64,000 bases of DNA, from positions 42,936,072-43,000,071 of the forward strand of contig NC_088714.1 of NCBI RefSeq assembly GCF_963576615.1. The letters run 5' to 3'. The position numbers and the translations under genes were made by a program. This DNA comes from Watersipora subatra (taxonomy: Eukaryota > Bryozoa > Gymnolaemata > Cheilostomatida > Watersiporidae). Of this stretch, positions 22,837-36,400 are shown in pieces (the stretch's first letter is position 1; every line of letters begins with the position of its first letter). The notes under the pieces were generated by a model, which was given only the letters and a program-made list of their open reading frames with translations, did no database searches and was not told the origin of the DNA.

Positions 22837-25800
22837 ATGTTTGGGATAAACAAGGATGCTACGGTGCCTGTCAAGACTGTCTTCTTCCTTATGCTTATAT
22901 TTGGCTCTTTCCAACTGCTCTTCCTTTTCGAAGTCTTTTACTCACGGCCTTTTATTCACAGCATCTCTGCATCTGAATGCAAATGCATCGAACAGCTTCA
23001 CATAAGTTCAGGAATTAATGCCACTCAACAGAAGGACCTAGTTGTGCAGTAAGAATTTTGCCATATAATTAACCATAATATTCATATCACACCTTTGTCA
23101 TATTTTAGCCATTTAGAGATAATCAGGTACCGATTGTTGCTTGTTTATAGAAGAAAAGACATATTGAAAATGGTAAGTTTGGAAGGACCAAATGAGTTCA
23201 CTCTATAAAAACAATATGTGTTAGTATGTGGCAGTCCTGTGCGTCATGAGAGAGTATTCTGTGTAATAAGTATACGCACAACTATTCCGCAATACAGCAA
23301 GGTTGTGAGTGGTGCAGTTGATAGTGTCTGGCTGCTAAGCCACATATCGGAGTCCAATTCTTTTGTGATGCTTTTTCCTACTGCTCGTAGCATGCTTTCG
23401 GACGGTCGGATGGACTCGTCTCCTATTATAGTAAAGATTAATGCTGACTTATTATTGGCTGATAACCGTTTTCATTTGTTGATTTGTACTCATTGCTTTG
23501 TTCAATCATCTAAAATGAGCCAACAAGTCTAAAAATTTTGATATGTTCATAAAAGTTAATGCTGACAGCTTCTTTTTTAGCAATTTCAGTAGATAATCAA
23601 AACGCAGCTGATAATCTCTTTATTAGAAAAGTGCTGAATGCTTCACTTAATGCAGTCTTAGTCTAGCTTTTTGCAGATTCCATTTATGAGACCAATTGTT
23701 ACCGCTATTGCATAAGATAGCAAAGACAACCTATGCATTGTTCGTGTAAGCACTGTTTGCCTATGCATTATTTAGAGATCAGACAGTAAATCTCTAAGTG
23801 TCACTTCATTCACTTCTAAAAAAATAGCAAGTTTGTTGCTGTACGCTGAAATGTAATCGCTAACAGATTATTGGTAGCTTGAGATGATATTGATTGGCTG
23901 ATAAATAAACAAAAATGACAATAATTTATTATGATTGGTTAGTAGCAAAACGATGTTCTTGCAGCAGTAGGCTTTAGACCAGTTAGTCAGCATTTCCAGT
24001 TCAGCTGCTGAAACTCTCTCCATCTGAATAATCAATAGCGTTACTTCAATAAGAAAGTTACCGTAAGTCCTTATGCTCAAGCCGCGCGGCTTGTCGTTGG
24101 GCGCGGCTTCTGGTTCAAGGTCATAGGCCGCGGCTAAAGCCAAGTTTTTAAAACTTACGTGAGGCTTAGGGCGGCTTCTCGATAAATGTGGTCTCTGCTC
24201 AGTTCCGTGCTATAACCATAGAATCGCAGTCATGATACACTTTTATGTACAGGATTTTGGCGACCTACTCGTTTATTTTCAAGATCATGTTTATGGAATA
24301 TTTTAGACTGAAAAATAATTTATTGCTAATGTTTAACTCACTACAGTCATAGGTTATTAAAACCGTTTCATTCTTGACCGGCATCTTTCCATAAATGTGA
24401 AGCTCTCTAACAGCGCAATAAAAATCTAGCTGAGACATGGCAAGTAAGTTCTTGATGCAAGGGTTTAGGAATTTTAATTCGAACTTGGATGTAAAAGAAA
24501 ATTCTTTTCACATGTACTGATGTAGCCTGTTTTTTTGTTCAAGAGGATGGGGTATAGCGAAACCCTTCTCAACACTCTCGCTCCTGAAGGGGTAAAGGAC
24601 GACAAAACCTCAGTCATTAGCCGCGGTCTGTGGGCATACGCGGCTTGTTCGAGGATTTTTCTTTCGTGAGTCATCTGGTTTTGAGCACAAGCCGCGGGGC
24701 TTGAGCATGAGAACTTACGGTAATGAAAAATTGTAAAAGAAAGTATATATAGGTGCTCAACATCCCTACACTAACAGAAGGGCAATACTTTTCATGTAAG
24801 CAGCTAGTAATACTTATATTACAAGCTAGAATCTTTGTATTTATTTTCTACACATGTGACTAACATAGTTTTCTATTCACACCAACATACTCATGGTTGT
24901 AATAATAGAGATGATGATGTGTCCAATGTATAGAATATAGTCTGCTAGTCTCATGGTTGTAATAATAGAGAGGATGATTTGTCTAATGTATAGAATATAG
25001 TCTGTTAGTCTCATGGTTGTAATAATAGAGAGGATGATTTGTCTAATGTATAGAATATAGTCTGTTAGTCTCATGGTTGTAATAATAGAGAGGATGATTT
25101 GTCTAATGTATAGAATATAGTCTGTTAGTCTCATGGTTGTAACAATAGAGAGGATGATGTGTCTAATGTATAGATTATAGTCTGCTAGTCTCATGGTTGT
25201 AATAATAAAGAGGATGATGTGTCCAATGTATAGAATATAGTATGCTAGTCTCGTGGTTGTAATAATAGAGAGAATGATGTGTCCAATGTATAAAATATAG
25301 TCTGCTAGTCTCCTAGTTGTAATAATAGAGAGGATGATGTGTCTAATGTACAGATTATAGTCTGCTAGTCTCATGGTTGTAACAATAGAGAGAATGATGT
25401 GTCCAATGTATAGAATATAGTCTGCTAGTGTCATGGTTGTAATAATAGAGAGGATGATGTGTCCAATGTATAGATTATAGTATGCTAGTCTCATGGTTGT
25501 AACAATAGAGAGAATGATGTGTCCAATGTATAGAATATAGTCTGCTATCCTCATGGTTGTAACAATAGAGATGATGCTGTGAAGGCAAGAGAAAAGCATA
25601 TAGCTGAAAAGGTAGATGAAGGAGAAAAGCTCTGGCGAAAGATTGAAGAGGCAGAAGAGGCTGAGGAAATTAAACTTGATAAAGAACTTCAAGCTAAAAG
25701 TGTTAAAACAAGCGATGATGGAGAGCCTGATGAGAATATTCATGGAGAGAAAGAAGATCTTAGCCCAGATGGTGACAGCCATCAAGATGTTGTTGAACCA

Positions 25801-28800
25801 AGTAAATGTTTCAAAATTTGTGCGTAAAGTGCTTATTTGATTAGGAGATAAATTGTGCAAGTGTTGAACACAGTCTCATCACAGTACGCTTTTATAAATA
25901 AGATCTCTGTTTACCAACAGTAGAGTGAGAGAGTGAGAGAGTGAGAGAGAAAGAGAGGGAGAGAGAAGAGAGAGAGGGTGAGAGAGAGGGAGGGAGAGAG
26001 GGAGGGAGAGAGGGAGAGTGAGAGAGAGAGGAGAGAGAGAGAAAGAGAGAGAGAGTGAGAGAGGAGAGAGAGAGGAGGGAGAGAAAGAGGGAGAAAGAGA
26101 GAGCGGAGGGAGAGAGAGTGAGTGAATGAAATAGTGAATGAGAGTATAAAAAGAAAGGAGGAAGAGGGTGCAAGAGGGAGAGTGTGCGAAAGATTTGAGA
26201 TCAGTTGCCTTTGCTATCATTATCAGTGTTGTTTTAAAGATTATAACTACAACACGTTGTTCAGAGGTCAATAACTTTAGACCACTAGGCTGCGGCAAAA
26301 GAAGAAAGTCTCTACAATAATTTGAATTTAGTATTGTTTGTACATGCGTAGAGCCAGAAATACCTTACCATACAGAACTTGAGTTAAATCCAGACGTTGA
26401 TGACAGGCCTGTGCGATGTAAGAGCAACCACTCTCATATCATGCTACTGTATGTCTACTCAGCACCTGGCAACTTCAAAGAGCGAAAGAGAGTCAGGCGC
26501 ACCTGGGCCTCCGTGAGTATCGCATAGCGTTGTAATACGGTTCGTTCAGGACAAACATTGATTGTCTAAAAACAATAAATTAGTATAAAAATTGATTTAA
26601 TTGGAAAGCTTCAGTGCTGCTCATGGGCTTCTGGTGTACTACATGTCTAGTACATCTGTCTGTACATCATGTCTAGTCTGTCATGTAGTACATGCTTCTC
26701 GTGTACTACAGCTTCCAGCTTTTACATCACAATTGAAGTTTATCAGATATTTGGGTAGGTTTAGCTCTGTTTCTTTAGACACATTACCCACACAATAACG
26801 GGCAGGAGTTGCCCGCATGTTTAAAAATTTCAAGCCTAAGAATGTTACAGATGAGTATCTTGATCAGTTTACAAATAATTTGGTACTTCAGGTGAAGGAC
26901 ATTGGTATGGGAAAAGAATTGAGAGTTATCTTCTTTATTGGTAAAACTTATGGAAAAACAAATACGCAGCTTCCAAAGTTGATAGAGGAGAGCAAAAAGC
27001 ATAAAGACATAGTGCAAGACCTCAGTTACGTAGACAGCTACAGAAATCTGACGATAAAGGGAATGAGTGCCCTTAAATGGGTGAATAAATATTGCCCAAG
27101 TCCCTACAGGGTTGTTAAGGTAAGTAGGTGGGCTGGCATCGAAGCATCACAACTGAAGGAGCAAAATACCGGTTAAGTTAACAAGACTACTCTATTGGGA
27201 ATACTAAAAATTTTGTTTGCTCTAACCGAAAGCTTACCTCATAGATTTGTCATTTTTGGTGAACAGATTTTTACTGTAGTGGCACACTAACATAGCATTA
27301 ATCTTTCTGCTGACAAACATCTGTGTTGAACAGTTAGTGTACGCCGCAACAATCAGTCATATCTTTCCAACATATTTGTATAATGGCATTTTCAGAAAGC
27401 ATTTCTGTTTAAAGTGTAATCACCGTCAAAAAGTAGTCTATATTTATATATTACTAGCTGTGCCTCACGGCGTTGCCCGAGTATTAAAAATCAGCTTATA
27501 AACAATGAGAAGTGATGAGATTTGCTCACCACTTGCTGGCAGGCAACTCTCCAGCAAGTGGCAGGCCATTGCCAATTGGCTTGGCACATTGCCAATAGAA
27601 AATTCCACTAACATACACTATGTTTCCATGGTGCGCAGTACTGCGAAGCAGCCACCTTCGATGTCGAGGGGATTGTACGTTTCCATGCTGCGCAGTGGTT
27701 TTCAGCAAATTAGCCAGAGAAGAGAAATTGTATAAATCGAATCGCCTGATGGAGAAATAGAATCGATCGCGGATACCGAATATCATAAACGGTCTTTTTA
27801 TGATTCTGTCGTCATTATACTTGTATTTACAATACACATTCACAAGGTTTTACAAACCTTAACACACTTTTTACAAAGTAATATATTTTTAATAAGTATT
27901 TTTAAGTAATATATTATTTAAACGTCAATTTAGGACTTGCCACCTATTTTTCGAAGTGTTGGCATCGATAACAAAGTCCAGGAAAGTAATCACTTCATCA
28001 TCCTCGTGAATGCAGACCATAATTAAATTTAGGTGAAAGAAGATCGGAAGAATAGAAAAAAAACAAGATTAGCAGGACAACCTTTGTACTAGTTTATGGC
28101 CCTCGAAGAATCCGTCTCCACGGCATGAAAGCTATGCGCAGCCACTGCGCAGTTGCTGTTTCCTTGCTGCGAATTTGCACTGGCTTCGCACTGATCATTG
28201 CGCAGTGATTTCAGTGCGAAGACGCCGTTTCCATGATTCGGAGATAGCGCAACTCCGAAGCACTGCGCATCATGGAAACATAGTAATAGTTAGTAAGCTT
28301 CAAATGCCGGTAGGCATTGACATTGCGACAGCATTGTTGCCCAGCTGGGCTATTCTAATAATAGCTATAGCCGGAATGCAGACAGACATACGACACACGG
28401 ACATACTTTGAGACATATATATATAGATATAAGATATATATACTGTATATTATATATATATTTATATATAATATATATGGTAATGTATAATATGGAGAGT
28501 ACTTAGCTGTTGGTTAATCTCGACAGATATGTTTTGAACAGACATACATGTAGGTCTGCTCTTATTAGGGGATAGTTTGAGAAAAATGGATTACAAAACG
28601 GTTACTCCACAAACTCCACCAAATATTTAACACAGACACTTTTAAAACTTAACTTTTCTTGCATGCCAAACATGAAAGCCAAGATCGATGCACACAACAA
28701 AAGCATTCTCAAAGAGTTCAAAAACAAGACAACTATAACCAAGAAAACTTGCAACTGCAGACAAAAAATAGATGACTACTTGACGCCGATTGCAGGACAA

Positions 28801-30449
28801 AAAGTATAGTGTACCAAGTTACAGTGACTAGAACAGAAAACAATACAAATGGAACATATGTAGGACTGCGCAAAACTGACTTTAAAGCTAGGTACAACAA
28901 CCACAAAGCATCATTCAACCATGCAAGTAGAATAAACCATACTGAACTTAGCAAATATATTTGGAAACTAAAAACCAAGTGGTAGCGTACACTGTTTGAT
29001 GAAAAAAAGTTAGGCAGTGTAAAGCCTACTCCGATACAAGCAAAAAATGTAAGCTCTGCCTTTTCAAAAAATTCATGACTATTTGCAAGCCAGAGACCAA
29101 TGCACATTAAGTGAAAGAAATGAATTTGCATCATCATGCAGGCATGCTAGGTGTTATCTGCTCAGCCATTCCAAGGAAGAAACCACATAAGGGTTTCTCA
29201 TTGGTTGATGGCGATTACCCATTGACCAACGAGATGTGTTTGATGAGTCGTTCTCACACTCACTAGTAGCCATCTTGTAATCCATTTTTCTCAAACTATC
29301 ACCCAATGCAAGTAGACATATGTTTGCCCTAAACAGATCTGTCGCAATTAATCAACAGCTAAGAACTCTCCATATTATACATTATCTACTCTACACATAG
29401 CGTATTATGTGCTTTTCCTTTATTATTTTTTAAAAACTATCGTTTCTAGCAATACTACATTAATATATCTACATATATTTCTCAAAGTTGGTTATGTGTG
29501 TATTCATTTGTCATTGTGATTGTCCAGCTATAGCCATTAAAATCTTGGAACAAAGAATCCGTATTATAGAAAATTCCTTCTCGGAGCCTTTTGTTCACCA
29601 GTCCGACACTTTACTAATTAAGCCAGCCAAGCTTGATAGATTCAACAGGCAAAATATGTCGCTATATGGGAGCAAATACGCTACCGCTTTCCGTCACAAC
29701 GCAAAGTGATGGCGTAACGTCATGAGAAGCGGTAGCTCTTATTAGTAAGCTTACACAAATTATCCCTTGGCAATGTTCCAGGCTCATAGCAAGTGGCAGG
29801 CAACTCTCATTACCTCTCATTGTTTATAATCTGATTTTAATAGCTGGGCATCGACCTAGTGTCTATATATATATCCAAGTGTCTGTCGTCATTTTTGTGT
29901 CCAGTTAGAGCGATAACGTTTGAGTTATGACAAATCACGTTCATAGAGGATGTAAACTTGGAACCTCCAGGTCTGCAGACAGGGGAACCAACCCATTAGA
30001 CTACTACGTGTCCTAATGACCTTAGCAATTATTAATAGAAAAGATATTGATAACATCGGTTAAAATAAGCATAACAACGCTATGCCACATATAACGATTA
30101 CCAGCTGGCCTTACTAGCTGAATGCCTGGCATTGCACTGGTAATAAAAACAGCTTAAAAACAGTTGCAGGTAATGTACTTAATGGTAATGTAGTAGGTAA
30201 GTAATGCAACGTTTATAAACTGTTACTAGTGTGCAGCGGCATTCAGAGGTATATATACATATATGAATATATAAATAAATATATATATATATGCTTACTG
30301 TATGCTTACTTAAATTATGCATTGGCAATGTGCCAGGCTAATAGCAAGTGGCAGGCAACTCTCATTGTTTATAAGCTGATTTTTAATACCTGGGCAATGC
30401 AGGATAGCACTGCTAGTAAATATATACATTTCAGTATATATACAGTAGG

Positions 30450-30498
<49 letters not shown>

Positions 30499-33400
30499 AC
30501 TTTATAGAGTAATATACAAACTAACTTTATAGTGTAATATATAAACCAACGAACCAATGGTTATTCCAAGATATCAATAGCTATCGCTGGACAAACCGAA
30601 AACAGACGAGAAACTTTGAGAAATATATATATTTATAGACTGAAATAAACTGACAGATGAGCTTATGCGTATACTCGTACCGACAAGTGTTATTTGTCCC
30701 TATAGGTGGATGATGACACTCTGGTAAACCCATTTGCAATGACGAAGTTCTTGAGTGGTCAGACAAAGACTAACATGAAAAAGATAATTTGCAGAATGAC
30801 TAGCTATTCTAAGCCCTATAGGAATCCAGCTAGCAAGTATTATGTCTCTAAGACAGAGTATTCTAATGACACGTATCCATCATATTGTCAAGGTGAGCAA
30901 GTACTCTTTGAAGCTAGATGGCCAATCTCAGACTTCTATTCACCGGTTTATATCAGTGTTATTAAACTCCTCCATATATTCAACAAATACAACTGAGCAA
31001 GCGTATAGCATATTAAACTTGAAAATAAACAGACTGAAATAGCCTATGAGAAAGAGAGAAAGCAATTTAAAAAACCGAACTAATAAAAATCAACTTGCCA
31101 AGGTTCCTAGAATCTTTAACTAACACGACCCGGTCAAATGACATCAGAGTTAAACTTTTAGGTATAAAACAATTTGAGATCTTAAACAAAATCAAATCAT
31201 CTTGAAATTCTGTTAGACTTTTATTTTCAAATAAGGATAACTCTGTATACGAAATAAAAAAGGTGCTGATTTGTAAATTGCATGTATTGCAAAAGTCCTT
31301 TTCCAGTTAATAATTACCAGAACGCTGGAAGAGCAATCATTGCTCCAATAATATTACTTTTGACTGACATTATTTGTCATTGCAAAATTTCTCTAGCAGT
31401 AGCAGATTTTGTGGAAGGGCTTCAACACATTTTCATAAAGCGTGTTTTATGAAACCAAGGCATGTTACACCTAGTTAAATAGTATTACCAATGATGATTG
31501 CCTCTATGTCAGCTATTGTAGCACTATTTCTGTCAATATATGATGGTATCAAGAGCAGTCAAGATGTCTATTTAATGCTATGGATATATAGTGAACTATG
31601 TATTTATATAATACTATGGATATATAGTCAACTATGTGTCTATCTAATACTATGGATATATAGTCAACTATGTGTCTATCTAATACTATGGATATACATG
31701 TATAGTGAACTATGTATCTATATAATACTATGGATATATAGTGAACTATGTGTCTATTTAATACTATGAATATATAGTCAACTATGTGTCTATCTAATGC
31801 TAGGGGTATATAGTGAACTATGTGCCTATATACGTTGTCATGTATGCTCAAATATACATGACAACTATCTAATGGCACGCATGTTTGAGCGAAATCCTGC
31901 AAACATACATGACTCCGCTTCACCATAAACTATCTCTGTTTTACATCAAGCAAAGGTTTCTGTGTTAGTTTGTTAATCTGAATGTCTGTAACTGAACTGA
32001 CTCGATAGTAATCTAAGAAGATGACGGATAAACATTAAACATGAACTTACAAAAAATTTTAGAAGATTTTATCAAAAAGTGTCGGTATTTTTTTATCATT
32101 TGAGATTGTTTTTGATGTTTGTGGTGATTTGATTGCCAGGATGTTTCAAGATTAAAATCGATAAAACTTTAGCACGACTAAAACGCTCAGAAGAAAAATA
32201 TGTGCCGCAATGACATCACTAGTTGCACGGATGACTGTCTCTATCATTATTTATATCAACTATTATGTTCAAGTTGCAGCATTACACGCCTCTATTCTGC
32301 CAGTCTGTTTGCTGAAGTTCAACTATAGGTGTCATTATTGCACTTCCGCTTGAATCTGAGCGTTCTAAGAAAGAATATCATTCAAACTATTATATCTCTG
32401 GACTGACTAAGTCTACATCTACAAATATTACATCAAATTGAATATTGATGTCCTAGCTTTAAATTGATACCCTTCTAATTTTCATCACTTCAATGGTATA
32501 AGCTCACTTTTAAAACTGGGTGCAGATAATGAGATCTTTTGCTGCGCCTCCAAGACATTTACGAAAGACACTTCACGAGGCTTTAGAGGTCTAATCATAA
32601 TTAACCATTTCCTTTCAAAGGCTAGCTTCAACGCTAACATTACTAGCCAGCATACCTTCTTTGCCTCCGGGTAGTCGATAGCAAACATGGTATATCTTTG
32701 CTTCATCTTGCGTCATCCGCTTGCTTGGCCAACCAACCAGATAGTATGAACAATTGTCAAGCTTTGCTCCAGAGTACACACACAAAAAATTTATAGAATG
32801 ACTAGCTAGGTGAGTGCCCAGCGTTGCACCAGTAATAAAAATGTTTTTGCACAAAAAATTTATTTTTAAGCAACATATGCAACACTTACCATTCTAACTT
32901 TTAAATGAAGATGTTTTGCTTATTTTTGTGTACTGTGTTTATTTATGTAAACTGTGTTATTTCTGTGTAATCATACTGTAAAGCCTGCAGTGCCTACTAC
33001 AGGTCTATACTGATTGCGATAGTCTTGTTGGTCATATGAGTTTAAGCAATTTTCTTCTGGTATGGCTTCACGCATACCGCCAGTTGCAGCGTTGAGCGTG
33101 AAGCTAGAAAAGATTGGCATGTGTAATAAGCATGTGCCAATTTATTCCATATTACAGCCAGTTGGACAGTGTAGTATAATGGATAAATGTCTGCTTGCAG
33201 AACTTGAGGTTGTGAGTTCAAATCCAGTGCCCAGCATATTTTTCATTCTTTAAACTTTATCTATATAACTATACACACGAACAGTTAGACAAATGTTGAG
33301 ATTTATATAGATATGTGATTATACTCATATCTACACTTCATGTAGAATGCAATTTTGAAGCAAATGAGCAAAAATGGTTCAAATTAACATTTTATTGTTT

Positions 33401-36400
33401 TGAAATGATTTGTTGAAGAATGAGTGAATCAATCACTCCTATGTGATTGAGAAAATGTAGCACTTGGAAGAATGCAACAAAAGACAGTTTTATTTGGCAA
33501 GGGGTGCTCAAAGTACGATGAAACTGAAGCTAAAGGTGCATTTACACCAGGGCAATTTATCAGAGTTGCTTTAACTCCGATAGAGTCTGAGTTGGAACTG
33601 CTTCTAGTCTGTTTACGATTTGAAATACGTTTTTGCAGAGGCTTTTACACCGGACCAACTCCAACTCCGATTATACAAAATGGGTCACTATTTTAACCAA
33701 TTAAATACAACATCCATACCTATTCCATTTTGACTAAAGCCTCACCATTGATGCATCTCACGCCCACACTGCTTCTTACAGTGATTCTTATAGTAATAAT
33801 AGTAGTAATTCAGTTCGTCTAAAGTAAATTTTTGCAATGATGGTACAAGACAACAACGATTTGCCACTATGTTGTGATGAAGATTAGAAGAATTGAATTG
33901 AAGATATTTTAGATGAAGTCAAAGAACAACAGGTATGTAGGCATATTTTAATTTTGATATATAGTCTATTGTTTATGCTATTCATATCATAAACATTCAA
34001 TTTAATAATATTGTTCATGTTTTTATATCATTGTTTTAATTCACATAATTTTATTAATTGTCACTGTACCCGGTTAAACACACCGTTGGAGAATTATTGA
34101 TTATTATTATTCTGGAAAATATTTCCTCGACTTGTGATCCAAACCGACCTTTTACTTGATTCTACTACTGCATGTTTTGTGTATCTGTAGGAAGATTTGA
34201 AAAAAGTAAACCATGGGTCGGTTCAATCACTGGATCACGTACCATACATGTCGCTTTTTATTCAACTGTGCCAAAGCTAATTGCTGCTACTGGCAATGAC
34301 AAGCTACCATCCAACCGGGTTGTCACATTCCAAAATTACTTTTGATTGTCTAAGGAAGAGTTTCGCTTAATTCTGTCAAAAGTGGAGCTAGAAATAAAGA
34401 AGCTAGATACCCACTATAGAGAAGCTATTACTGCAGAAGAAAGATTGATGATAACACTGAGATATTTAGCTACCGGCGCTAGTTTAACTCAGCTGCATTA
34501 TGAATGGTACATCTCAGTTGCTAGCTTATCACAAATAATTCCCGAAACTTCAAGAGCAATCTACAATTGTTTAAGAGATGATTTTATTAAAACTCCATCT
34601 AGTGTGCAAGAATGGCTTAACATCTCCAATAATTTGGAACAGAAATGGAATTTCCCAAATACCATTGGTGCCCTTGACGGCAAACATATCATGATGAACA
34701 AGCCTGGCATGCTAGGTCTGAGTACCATAACCACAAAGGGCAGGAATAAATTATCTTGCTGGATATGTATGACTCAAACTACTCTTTTAGGTATGTTGAT
34801 GTTGAGGCACAAGGTCGAGCTTCAGATGGGGGTGTTTTTGAAGTGAGTAAGCTGCAGGCAGCATTGAACAGCAATAAAATTAATGTACCGCCTGCTCACT
34901 TGCTGCCAAGGTGTAAAGAACCTTTACCTTATGTAATATTAGCCGATGAGGCATTTTCTTTAAAGGCTCACTTGATGCGACCATATCCAAAAAGTTTTGA
35001 CAGACGAGAGGATTTTTTATTACCCTTGTCACAGGTTAGAAGACTAATCGAAAACTCTTTTGGAATTTTCTCTTCGACATGGAGAATTTTACTCCATCGC
35101 ATTGACCTTGAACCAGATAACACTAGAACCATTGTATTGGCTTGCTGCGCTCTTTACCTCGACAACCGTGTGATCTAGGTGACACTATACCTAGTGTTGA
35201 AGCTTGATCCATAAGACCAACTGAAGATGCTAGGTTGATTTGGGAACAGTACTGTGATTATTTCAACAAAGATGGAGCAGTCTGATAGACGAGAGAGTAA
35301 GCATTGTCACAATGATACAGGTAAGCTTAATTAAAAATATTTTATAACTAAGCTGCTTGAAATTCATCTCTTGTGTTTTGACATTTCTCATCAGCAATTT
35401 GTGCACGGTGATACAAATAATTGCAATTATTTTAAAAATCTTCACATGGTTGATGTGTAGTTTGGTGAGCACATCTAAAACTGTCTATTGCAGTAGTGAA
35501 TGAGAATTACCTATGTTCTAGATCTGTCAAGCAACGGTAACACAGTCATGGTTTGATGAATTATTATTATATTCGATGTACATCAACCCACACTACAGGA
35601 GCTCATTTTATGGCAGCAGTTATGGTGTTTGCCATCTACTATACAGCAGTTAAACATCTGGCTCAATGGTACAGACAGTGTCTAAAGTGCATGTTTATTG
35701 AATATTGAGTCCTATTGATTTGTGTAAAAAGCATCACAAGCTAATGACGTATACAGTGGTGTGCAAAATAAACTGGATGTCTTTTTCTGGGAAACTAAAA
35801 TTCTCATTTACAACACTGTTATCCAGTGTAAATTAAGTCCATGGCCGTAAACTATATATATATATAATTAATCCTCTTTTTGTCCTTATTTCAAATATAT
35901 AAATGAAGCAGATGTAAAATTATATTTTTTAATAATTATGTAGGCTATATTCTGACCATTTCAATATTTTGAAATGTTGAAGATTAAAAATATGAAATGT
36001 TCAGAATTTAGCCTACATAATAATTTAAAAACACAATTTTACAACTGGTTTATTTACATATTTGAAATGAAGACCAAAAAAGAACACATTTAATTTATGG
36101 CTATGGACTAAATGCACAGTGGGTAACCATACTGTAAATGAGAACTTTAGCATTTCAATAAAACGTTCCAGTTTATTTCGCACAAGGCTGTAGTAGGTAG
36201 ATGAAATCTTTTCACAGTACAATACAATGCAGTACAACTGTTTGTTGTGAAAATAAAAACTGAGCCTATTATTTAGTTACCAGGCAAAATAAACATGATG
36301 TGTCTCGGGTCAGTAATATGTGCATGAAGTGCATAAAGCTTGCAGGAAATATAAGCTTATGATTATATAAAACTTGCTGTTGTTACTATATTACTGAATA

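Noticed and set aside
24877..25860. 327-codon minus-strand frame with repeated hydrophobic units
   Set aside because: It runs through the 60-bp minisatellite and across GT31 exon 2 on the opposite strand. The plus-strand exon has splice sites and fits the gene.
26818..26834. Earlier acceptor (GGGCAG at 26808-26813) for GT31 exon 4
   Set aside because: It would shift the frame relative to exon 3, which ends in phase 0. The AG at 26833-26834 keeps the frame.
32485..32854. Minus-strand frames with a YTMFAIDYPEAKK segment ending at a GTATGC donor-like site
   Set aside because: No partner exon with matching phase and no recognised domain. Kept as unproven.
33150..33240. Functional tRNA gene
   Set aside because: A and B boxes are present but no cloverleaf with acceptor stem could be formed by eye. 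Better explained as a tRNA-derived SINE.
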